A stretch of 36,213 nt of DNA. Origin: Branchiostoma floridae. Lineage: Eukaryota > Chordata > Leptocardii > Amphioxiformes > Branchiostomatidae. Of the stretch, positions 28,642 through 36,213 are shown one piece after another (positions within the stretch are counted from its first letter, which is position 1; every line of letters begins with the position of its first letter). The notes under the pieces are model-generated. The model ran no database searches. It saw only the letters and a list, made by a program, of their open reading frames with translations, and was not told the DNA's origin. The position numbers and the translations under genes are program-made. The stretch spans positions 2,642,828 to 2,679,040 of the forward strand of contig NC_049987.1 of NCBI RefSeq assembly GCF_000003815.2, read 5' to 3'.

Positions 28642-30894
28642 CTGTAAGGTGAATGGTCCTTGCATTATAATCTATTTACAGTAAGAGGCAGTAACTTTTG
28701 TTCTGAAGCATACCATCTACTGGCATTACAGCTATGACGTTTCATGTAGAAGCAAGTTGTTTTACAGCAAAATTGTCTTCTGGGTTTTAAGGGTTATTTT
28801 TCATTCCAAAGCAAGTTTTTGTTTTCTTGGTGCTATCTTGTTAAGGTTTCAAGCCCCGTTCCATGAGTTGTTAGCTGCTTAGTAGAAACGCATAAACACA
28901 AACTCTTCTGTCTTGGGCTGTAACGGCCGGAAATGATATTGTATGTGCTGCTATAAGTGAGATTTAACCAGGCTGCAGACGCATTGAGCATGGGATTTGA
29001 CTATGTTCTACTTCCGCTCCATAGAAGGTATGTTATATTTCGTTATACCTACCTGTTGACGTACCAGCTCTGACTTTCTGGACGTTCACCTCTGGATCAA
29101 CAATTTCTCCCTCTCCGCCCAGATCCATCATCCCGACTGTTTCCGGTGGTTTGCCCAAGTCATGTCTCTCCTCAAAGTCGTGTCTTGTCGCCCAGGTCAA
29201 ACGGACAAGCTGTTCAGGGTAAAGTAAAATTAAAAAAGAAAACACAATTTCTTTGAAAATGTGAATAGACAAAAGTATTTTCTTTTTATTACATTTCTTC
29301 ATACTTCTTGCTAATTGAATGTTATTAGATGGCCTCCTCGATTTCTATCACAAACTTAGTCCTAGGACGAATAAAGGAGCCCATATTTAAATCAGAACAC
29401 TCCAGCAATCACTCAACTGTGCCGGGGAGTGGTATAGACTTCTTGGCGCGTTTGACCAATTGTTGAATGGTTAAGCTACCTACACTGTGTATATTGGCCA
29501 TTTAAATTTTGAAGCCAACAATAGGATAGTAAAATAAATGACCCGATTACAAGTATTGATTGGAACAAACTGAACGTGTTATACTAGTATCTCTATTTTC
29601 TGAAATACCGACGCAGTTGAACGCCCATATGCTCATCTCTTACTAACGTGTTTGTCGTCGATGGGTGGCGTACAGAGACTGACCACGACCATGACGATGG
29701 CGCTGACGGCGAACAGGATCATGGCGAAGTACAGGAAGTGGACCCTCCACAGCACGGCCGGCCGGAACTCAGGCTCCCCGCACCCTGGCGACCCGTAGGC
29801 GAAGTCCATCACCAACCGGATCAAACCAACCACCAGGCCAGACATCAAGCCCCAGAATGCGCCCTGGGAATGACAGAAACAACCATTCTCTCGTCACTAG
29901 TTGTCGATTTTCGTTAGAATTATGGTAACATGTGGATAGAAACATTATTTTCCAAAACTATGGCTAAATTATCTTGCTCTTAGAGCTTTTTGAAAGCCAA
30001 CAGATACGGTAACGTTAAAATCTTGCATTGGCTGTATCATGTATGATAGAAGTAGATACTCAATAAGTTAATACACTTTTCACCCTCTGCCTAATAACTG
30101 ATCCACCAACTTTGATGTGCTGTAGAAAGTTACTGAGCTGGTACTTTTCAAAATCTTAATCAGGAACTGGAGCTACAGACAAATAGCATATCTTTAGACC
30201 ATTTAGATTTCATAAAAGACTCACTGATATCAAAATATGAATGTGATAAGCATAGCTAGATTTTATACCTTCTAGGCCCTCGGCGCAATACCCTAAAGAA
30301 ATCATCCTTTATTACGAGTTGTCATTTTTTTTGCGGTAGGATTGATTTTGCTGCAAGATCAGCCCCTGAGGCGTCACCAAAAATAGCTGACCTACCGGCT
30401 CCGTCGTCCTCTTCCAGAAGATGCCGAGGATGAAGCATGCGCAGATGGGCGGGGACAGGTAGCCGGTGACCGCCTGGATGTAGTTGAAGAGTTGCCCTCC
30501 TTGTGCGGCCTGAACGATCGGGATCCACACGATACTCACCACAATCAGCAGGACCGTAAATATCCTGAACAACACCGAAAACAACTCGCTCATTTTATGC
30601 CGTCCAAAGTTTGAACAGTTTGAGCACTATGACATGCTGTAAGAAATAAGTTTTGTAATTATAGTTAGTTTTCAAAAGATTCAGATACATTTGTATACAT
30701 TTGTGTAAAACAATAAAACTAAGAAAATAGTGAATCGGCCACGTAAGGGTCTGAAAAGCAATGTTACATTTAATTAAAATACATGGTTTCTAGATAGTTT
30801 CTAAACGTTTCTCTGTTTCGAAATTTATAAATTAAATCTGCTATTTACCATTGTGCTCTGAACAATAAAACCGAGGGAGAGTGACAGAGAGAGG

Positions 30895-30946
<52 letters not shown>

Positions 30947-30985
30947 AAGAGAGACAAAGAGAGACAAAGAGAGACAAAGAGTGAG

Positions 30986-31030
<45 letters not shown>

Positions 31031-33292
31031 GTGTGATAGAGACACACACACAGAGAGAGAGGGTGTTACCTGCCCACGATCATGAGTTCCCTCTCCGTGG
31101 ACTGCGTGCGGAACTTCCTCCAGATGTCCATGGTGAAGATGGTTGAGGAGGAGTTGAAGATGGAGGTGAGAGAACTCATCAGGGCCGCCAGCATCACCGC
31201 TAACATCAGGCCTCGCAAACCTGCAGGGGTGAAGACAACAAATTACTAAATGCATGAGAGAAGCTCAAANNNNNNNNNNNNNNNNNNNNNNNNNNNNNNN
31301 NNNNNNNNNNNNNNNNNNNNNNNNNNNNNNNNNNNNNNNNNNNNNNNNNNNNNNNNNNNNNNNNNNNNNATTACGTGAATGTAAAGCTGTTGTCTTGCGA
31401 CATTGCGAATCCTTGGTAACTGCAGTTCGCTACTAGTCCCGACAGGTGGCGTACCTGGATAGAGGGCTCGGCTGATCATGCCCGGCAGAATCATGAGGAA
31501 GAACGGAAGAATCTTCAGGTAGCCAACCAGGATACACCCACCCTTGGAATGTTCGATTGTCTTGGCAGCAAGACACCGTTGGACCATCACCTGGATATTA
31601 AAAAAAGAGAGTCCGCAAGTTCTGCTGCAGTACCTTAGACGTCCACTAGGGGCCCATCAGCGAACTTGGCCTTTGTTTAACTAGACCCCTACCTACCTAC
31701 AAAATAAAATGAAGACAAATATAACTTTTATAAGGCACACTGACCTGATCTGTACAGCAGTACCAGGTAGCCAGAATGGCCAGACCGAACGTGATACCAG
31801 GCCAGGGTAGGTCCGACTTGAGGGGATCCCTGAAGATATGGAGAAAGTCAGCAGGAGGTATGCCGCACGTTGTGTTATTGTTTCGCACGGCGGGAACTGA
31901 CAAGGGATACCGTCTCTTCAACTCGTCATAACCTCCTATATGAGAAAAACCTGCAGTAACAGGAGAAGAATGCATGGTGCCGCCTCTTGGGTATCTGCAT
32001 AACTCATTGGAATCAGCTGATTGACAGGAAATTAGCACGACATTCTGGTGTTTATACATTATATGGAAACAGTTTATTATCATACACTCTTCCTGGTTAT
32101 ATATGTGAATCTGTATTACCAACAAAATACCAAAAAATCATGATGATTCATTAAGCCTTCTTGGGTTACTCTCTTTCAAAGTCTTCAAAATTACCCCTGT
32201 AGTTCCGAAAAGCACCCAGGAGGCCCAAACCGATAGCCTCCTTTTCTCCCATGAGCTTTTTACCACTGAAACATATCTTGATTACCCCACAGCATGTCCG
32301 GAATACGAGATTTCAAAGCCGGGCATTCCACTGCAGTATATCTTTGATAGCCGCTATGGAGCTTTACGGGCGAAAAAAATGTACCTTTTTAAACGGACGA
32401 CATTAATACTTGCACCGATGTCCTGATCACATAACCGAATCAATGTGGCATTTCTGCATATTAAAATTCAGGTATCTTCTACCCTGGACACTTGTAAGAA
32501 CATCTCGTAATCATGATTTAGGTTCAGACACGAAGCGCTCTGAGCAATAGTGTTTTGTGGCCGTGCTATACTTACTGAGTCCTGTTAAGACAAAAGCCCC
32601 AGCCACCATGATGACAGTTTGCAGTGTGTCTGTCCAGATCACTGCGGAAAGGCCGCCTGGGGAAAAGAAGTTATCAAGTCAGGATTTAGGTCTGGTCCAA
32701 AGGTTCAGGTTTCAGGTTCACGACAGGACTTATAAGTCCGGACATGAACCCATTTCATATTTATGCTAGAAATACTTTACTGTTGGTTATATGTAAAATT
32801 GCCTGTTGTCATAAACTTTATATGCAACTTAAAATATATATACATGCAAAACTATACATGTATGCAGTCGTTAGTAAACAGTAATAAAAGCTCAGTCAAA
32901 AACTCAAAACAGCAATGATTTTGTCTTTTAAATTTCTGTATATTTTTAGGACCTTGGCTGTTTTGATAGAACATAAGCTCCCTTGGAAATCAGTTACTAA
33001 GTTAACTGAAGGGACTACCCTAAAGATCAATCAATAAATAAAAAAATAAAGAAGCAGTGAAATGATAGAAATCTAACATATATGGGAAACAAACGTGTAC
33101 CCTACCCACTAGTCTTAGAAAGTCTGTGTGTCTCGCGTTCGTTGCAATTTCAGTGAATACGCAGAAGATAGGAATGACTGACTGACCTAACACAGTATAG
33201 ACAGCTGTTATAGCCAGTAGCAACACCACTGCCAGGTACAGGTCCCACTTCAGAGACTGATGGATAAACACAGCACCGGCAAACATGTCCGC
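28451..33292 (-). CDS. sodium/glucose cotransporter family protein (SLC5/SGLT), 5'-incomplete
   Basis: Nine exons join with continuous phases, all GT-AG: 33292-33187, 32656-32576, 31950-31745, 31590-31455, [lost exon], 31220-31070, 30564-30396, 29863-29648, 29209-29065, 28641-28451. They give 466 residues matching the SGLT core from [20 protein letters not shown] to the C-terminal ...[10 protein letters not shown]-stop. Such proteins couple Na+ entry to uptake of sugar or a related solute at the plasma membrane. Visible landmarks are [79 protein letters not shown] and FWKRTTEP. The Lys of GYLK and the Gln of YIQ, counterparts of sugar-binding K321 and Q457 in human SGLT1 (numbering from memory), are present; the residue matching W291 is Cys. 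The Cys-rich loop with the NIAYP motif is missing, at the 100-N gap. Subfamily (SLC5A1/2/4/9/10/11-like) unresolved. Confidence 0.93.
29065..29209 (-). CDS. SLC5 exon: cytoplasmic linker [15 protein letters not shown]
   Basis: Acceptor CTGAACAG|CTTGTC, donor GAGCTG|GTACGT; 145 nt, phase 0 in and 1 out. Begins LVRLTWATR, aligned with the L-x-R-L-x-W start of the large hydrophilic loop before the last helix. The rest is acidic, as usual for this variable loop. Confidence 0.88.
29648..29863 (-). CDS. SLC5 exon: [18 protein letters not shown] to PPIDDKH
   Basis: Acceptor ATTCCCAG|GGCGCA, donor AAACAC|GTTAGT; 216 nt (72 codons), phase 0 both ends. Contains [12 protein letters not shown], the [10 protein letters not shown] helix and the cytoplasmic PPIDDKH, in the order of SGLT proteins. 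Confidence 0.93.
30396..30564 (-). CDS. SLC5 exon: [18 protein letters not shown] to FWKRTTEP
   Basis: Acceptor TTGTTCAG|GATATT, donor GAGCCG|GTAGGT; 169 nt, phase 2 in and 0 out. Holds [16 protein letters not shown], with the Gln equivalent to the sugar-contacting residue of SGLT1, and the FWKR junction. Confidence 0.93.
30872..31060 (+). repeat. (GA)n / GAGACAAA compound microsatellite in SLC5 intron
   Basis: About 190 bp, almost pure purine on the plus strand, pyrimidine on the transcribed sense strand, with four GAGACAAA units in the middle. It starts ~10 bp downstream of an exon donor. Long Ser/Leu-rich minus frames across it are artefacts. Confidence 0.95.
31070..31220 (-). CDS. SLC5 exon: [19 protein letters not shown]
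   Basis: Acceptor CCCTGCAG|GTTTGC, donor GGGCAG|GTAACA; 151 nt, phase 1 in and 2 out. Encodes the [20 protein letters not shown] helix that contains the Na+-site serines in this family, and the basic [18 protein letters not shown] loop. The intron turns into (GA)n within ~10 bp of the donor. Confidence 0.93.
31270..31369. other. assembly gap hiding one SLC5 exon
   Basis: 100 N, a likely placeholder. SGLTs carry a Cys-rich loop with an NIAYP motif between the PGMISR and LRGLML helices. That ~36-codon piece is absent from the flanking sequence. Exons on both sides are phase 1, so a missing exon of 3n length fits. Confidence 0.85.
31455..31590 (-). CDS. SLC5 exon: [10 protein letters not shown] to SRALYP
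   Basis: Acceptor ATATCCAG|GTGATG, donor TATCCAG|GTACGC; 136 nt, phase 0 in and 1 out. Contains [20 protein letters not shown], the helix with the conserved Lys, and PGMISR. Confidence 0.92.
31745..31950 (-). CDS. SLC5 exon: GGYDEL to CTDQ
   Basis: Acceptor TACTGCAG|GTTTTT, donor GATCAG|GTCAGT; 206 nt, phase 1 in and 0 out. Holds the extracellular loop with a potential N-glycosylation site (NNT) and the motif [13 protein letters not shown]. It ends ATWYCCTDQ, where human SGLT1 has Trp at the position of the first Cys. Confidence 0.9.
32110..32370 (+). repeat. diverged half-copy of the 24.9-27 kb element in an SLC5 intron
   Basis: TACCAAAAAATCATGATGAT, CCTTCTTGGGTTACTCTCTT, ATTACCCCTGTAGTTCCGAA, AGGAGGCCCAAACC, CATGTCCGGAATACGAGATT and CCACTGCAGTATATC align in order with 25610-25830. 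Ends absent; heavily decayed. Confidence 0.6.
32576..32656 (-). CDS. SLC5 exon: [16 protein letters not shown]
   Basis: Acceptor TTCCCCAG|GCGGCC, donor GACTCA|GTAAGT; 81 nt, phase 1 in and out. Encodes the TDTLQ motif shared across SLC5 sugar transporters. Confidence 0.9.
33187..33292 (-). CDS. SLC5 exon: [12 protein letters not shown]... TM helix
   Basis: Acceptor TTTCTGTAG|GCG, donor GTGTTAG|GTCAGT; 106 nt, phase 0 in and 1 out. Encodes the conserved DMFAGAVFI segment and the [19 protein letters not shown] helix. The coding exon before it is not found in 33293-36213; it may be in the 33369 gap or beyond the window. Confidence 0.9.
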
Positions 33293-33368
33293 CTACAGAA
33301 ACATAACGGTAGGTCCAGATATGCTACGACAGTGTGTTCTAAAGAAAGAGCAATAAATTTCATCATTT

Positions 33369-33490
33369 NNNNNNNNNNNNNNNNNNNNNNNNNNNNNNNN
33401 NNNNNNNNNNNNNNNNNNNNNNNNNNNNNNNNNNNNNNNNNNNNNNNNNNNNNNNNNNNNNNNNNNNNNNNNNNNNNNNNNNNNNNNNNN
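33369..33490. other. assembly gap upstream of the first visible SLC5 exon
   Basis: 122 N. It could hide the preceding SLC5 exon, but the size is too small to judge. Confidence 0.95.
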
Positions 33491-33569
33491 ATCCAGACCG
33501 GGCTTTTTTGGGATAGCTGGGACGGACGGGGGCCGGGGGTACGGAGGGCCAAGTGTTGCAAAATTATAC

Positions 33570-33972
33570 ACACACAAATCGCGCGCATCACACAAACATA
33601 GCGCAAGTGCAACACACACACACAACCCCAGATTCCAACACACACACACACAAATCGCGCGCATCACACAAACATAGCGCAAATGCAACACACACGGCAC
33701 ACACGACCCCAGATTCCAACACACACACACAATTCGTGCTCATCATACACACACAGCTTAAGTGCAACACACACACATAACGCCACTTCTGTTTCGCACA
33801 GGTATGAATGGAGATGTATGCATATATTGTTGGAAACAAATGTGGATTCATAACCAGCTACAAAATTCAACGGAGCTCGAGGCTGTACTGTTCATACCGT
33901 ACAGCCAGATAAATGAGAAGATGTCAAGTTCAACATTCATTCATCGATGCATGATACCACCCATATACACAA

Positions 33973-34034
<62 letters not shown>

Positions 34035-34637
34035 TCACACACGCGCGCGCGCGCGCACACACAACTACTCATGCATCAAACAGCTGCGCAACTTGCAACA
34101 CGTACACTCAGGGTCTGGCATGTGTGTGTGTCTGTATGTTTGTGTTTGGATTAATTATTGCTTTTGCGTTCCTCAGTTAACACTAAAAGCATGACTCCTT
34201 ATTTCAACAAGTTCAAGGACAAATAAAAGACAGAAAGGCTATCTCACCCACTGTCCAATAAATGCAACTTCTGGTGCATTTCGCATCAAAAGATATGTTT
34301 TCTCAGGTGGATATGATATAAAAATACAACACGGTGTATTCCGTATCACCGAGGTTCCAGCACGATCGCGGGAAGGATCACCCGACGGCCGAAAATTTAT
34401 CCAACACATACGCAAAGAAACACAATCACACGCACATACAAAGCCGTAAGACACACACACACTGTGCCACTTGCAACACACACACACTCAGTGTCTGCCC
34501 AGTATGTGTGTATGTGTGTGTTGCCTCCAGTATGTGTGTGTGTTTGCGTGCAATGAATTATATTCAATTTGACCTTATTGCGATTGCGTTCCAGTAGTGA
34601 TATTATTTCTATTATTACCTGTAGTTTGACGGCCAAA
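33570..34637 (+). repeat. 1.1-kb CA-rich unit, copy 1 of a tandem duplication
   Basis: Contains in order CCCAGATTCCAACACACACA, TTCGTGCTCATCA, AGCTTAAGTGCAACACACAC, GATGTATGCATATATTGTTG, TTCATACCGTACAGCCAGAT, GGTCTGGCATGTGTGTGTGT, AAAAGCATGACTCCTTATTT, ATTTCGCATCAAAAGATATG, CACCGAGGTTCCAGCACGAT and TTATATTCAATTTGACCTTA. All recur 1108-1127 bp further on. It lies in the SLC5 gene's 5' region. No credible ORF. Confidence 0.85.
33980..34065 (+). repeat. (CA)n with (CG)n patch
   Basis: Pure CA run followed by ACACGCGCGCGCGCGCGCAC. CG/CA alternation of this kind favours Z-DNA (general knowledge). Confidence 0.9.
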
Positions 34638-34696
34638 TGCAACACACACACACGACCCCAGATTCCAACACACACACAATTCGTGCTCATCACACA

Positions 34697-34728
<32 letters not shown>

Positions 34729-35750
34729 GCTTAAGTGCAACACACACATAACGCCACTTATGTTTCGCACACACAACTCCAGATTCTACACACACACACA
34801 ACCACAGTACCACTTCTGTCTGTTACACTCATATCTCACGGATTCTTGTTCAATCACTCCCCCCCCCCTCCGTTACTTTAACAACGTTCAAGATAAAGGT
34901 AGTTATCTGGTATAAATGGAGATGTATGCATATATTGTTGGAAACGAATGTGGACTCAAAACCAGCTACAAAATTCAACGGAGGCTGTACTGTTCATACC
35001 GTACAGCCAGATAAATGAGAAGATGTCAAGTTCAACATTCATTCATCGATGCATGATACCACCCAAATACACAATCTCACACAAACAGCTTTGAAACTTG
35101 CAACACGTACACTCAGGGTCTGGCATGTGTGTGTGTCTGTATGTTTGTGTTTGGATTAATTATTGCTTTTGTGTTCCTCAGTTAACGCTAAAAGCATGAC
35201 TCCTTATTTCAACAAGTTCAAGGACAAATAAAAGACAGAAAGGCTATCTCACCCACTGTCCAATAAATGCATTTATTGGGCCGCGAAAACGTTCGATACA
35301 GGTGTTCCGGACCGGGTGATACTTTTCTGTATCGCATGGGCTCTAAGTTGCTGTTCGGTTACAATTTTTGTTCGAGGACACAACATTTTCTCAACTTCTG
35401 GTGCATTTCGCATCAAAAGATATGTTTTCTCAGGTGGATATGATATAAAAATACAACACGGTGTATTCCGTATCACCGAGGTTCCAGCACGATCGCGGGA
35501 AGGATCACCCGACGGCCGAAAATTTATCCAACACATACGCAAAGAAACACAATCACACGCACATACAAAGCAAGACACACACACACTGTGCCACTTGCAA
35601 CACACACACACTCAGCGTCTGCCCAGTATGTGTGTGTGTGTGTTGCCTCCAGTATGTGTGTGTGTTTGCGTGCAATGAATTATATTCAATTTGACCTTAT
35701 TGCGATTGCGTTCCAGTAGTGATAATATTATTACCTGTAGTTTGACGATG
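34638..35750 (+). repeat. 1.1-kb CA-rich unit, copy 2 of the duplication
   Basis: Same block order as copy 1 with few substitutions. Two larger differences: an extra ~130 bp at about 34770-34905 (includes a poly-C run), and an extra ~118 bp at 35275-35392 (TTTATTGGGCCGCGAAAACG onward) in the middle of AATGCA/ACTTCTGG. Copy 1 has a longer (CA)n at 33983-34030. These are insertions in copy 2 or losses from copy 1. Confidence 0.85.
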
Positions 35751-35849
35751 AGTTTTACGTCCTCACCATTATCTTTCTTTGGTTGTTTCATACCCTATAG
35801 CTAGACATAAACAGCAATAGTATCCCAGTGTAGATAGCAAAAGGGTTTC

Positions 35850-36213
35850 TTACAGCCAGTTAGATGAGGAGACGACAAGTACATGGGCATATAATAGACG
35901 GCAATGGTAGTTCACCCATTAAGGAAGGAATATAGGATATATTTATCCAACGAACACATTGATACAAAAATCCCACAAACACACACACACTCATAAACAC
36001 AAACACAACCACACACCAGGATATACACAACACACACACTGCGCTCACAGCAACACACACACACACACAAGGCATGTCCGACGTGTGTGTTGTATCTCGC
36101 TGTGTGTGTGTGCATTTTTACTTCAGTGTGCGTGTTGTACTGGTATCTGTGCGGTGATTATATTGATATAGTTGATTTTGCATTCCAGTCTGTTAAGGTC
36201 ATAATTGGTATCA
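35850..36213 (+). repeat. third, diverged partial unit of the CA-rich repeat
   Basis: AGCCAGTTAGATGAGGAGAC and GACAAG match AGCCAGATAAATGAGAAGAT and GTCAAG of the two good copies. Later the same (CA)n then (GT)n switch (36050-36110) and a TTGCATTCCAG-like stretch follow. It runs to the window end. Confidence 0.5.

Noticed and set aside
28348-28665. 105-codon minus frame as a separate gene
   Set aside because: Out of phase with the SLC5 last exon, whose in-phase frame matches the conserved C-terminus.
30825-31255. Ser/Leu-rich minus frames
   Set aside because: They read through the (GA)n tract of an SLC5 intron.
34239-34487. duplicated minus frames (also 35273-35611) as an upstream SLC5 exon
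   Set aside because: No resemblance to SGLT N-terminal helices; they lie in the CA-rich tandem duplication and differ by the 118-bp indel.

Overview
The window looks like nuclear genomic DNA of a marine invertebrate deuterostome. An amphioxus (Branchiostoma) is my best guess. The reasons are GT-AG introns, LRR receptor genes of the kind known to be expanded in cephalochordates, a vertebrate-like SGLT exon structure, and a dense mix of MITEs, a tRNA-derived SINE, minisatellites and (CA)n tracts. There is no bacterial-type gene organisation. The species call is inference. Five runs of N (5403-5890, 7796-8216, 15245-15344, 31270-31369, 33369-33490) break the assembly, and three of them affect genes or probable exons.

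I can support three protein genes, all on the minus strand. (1) 5204-6696 is an LRR surface receptor ('LRR-A'). It has a signal peptide, a Cys-rich N-terminus and about seven LRRs, then a 488-N gap that must hide the LRR C-cap and membrane span, then a short tail with two NPQY motifs. (2) 19018-23872 is a two-exon LRR receptor ('LRR-B'). The phase-0 intron joins exactly inside one LRR. It has an LRRCT cap, a Cys-containing extracellular region, an S/T-rich stalk, a TM and a ~300-residue tail with 17 tyrosines in internal repeats. Exon 2 carries one apparent frameshift just before the stalk. (3) 28451-33292 is the 3' three quarters of a sodium/glucose-type cotransporter (SLC5/SGLT). Nine exons are visible with continuous splice phases. 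One internal exon is almost certainly lost in the N run at 31270, and the 5' exons lie beyond the window or in the gap at 33369.

The rest is mostly repeats. 1-5.2 kb: sparse, with a 467-bp TA-flanked MITE at 3974-4440 and possible LINE 3' ends. 7.2-10.7 kb: a degenerate ~310-360 bp tandem array, interrupted by a MITE. 10.9-14.6 kb: a palindromic element, a second copy of the same MITE with a perfect 9-bp target duplication, a (CA)n tract, a tRNA-SINE and further TIR elements. 15.0-15.9 kb: a 132-bp minisatellite. 16.8-17.4 kb: one MITE nested in another. 18.4-18.7 kb: (CA)n abutting a third copy of the MITE. 24.9-27.0 kb: a head-to-tail dimer of a 1.04-kb interspersed element. 33.5-36.2 kb: a 1.1-kb tandem duplication rich in (CA)n/(GT)n.

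The two receptors may be related, since both are minus-strand LRR receptors with tyrosine motifs in the tail. There is no sign that they work with the transporter. The most interesting items are the repeated YxxP-type tyrosine tail of LRR-B, the NPQY tail of LRR-A, the MITE family that twice abuts (CA)n, and the nested and tandem repeat structures.
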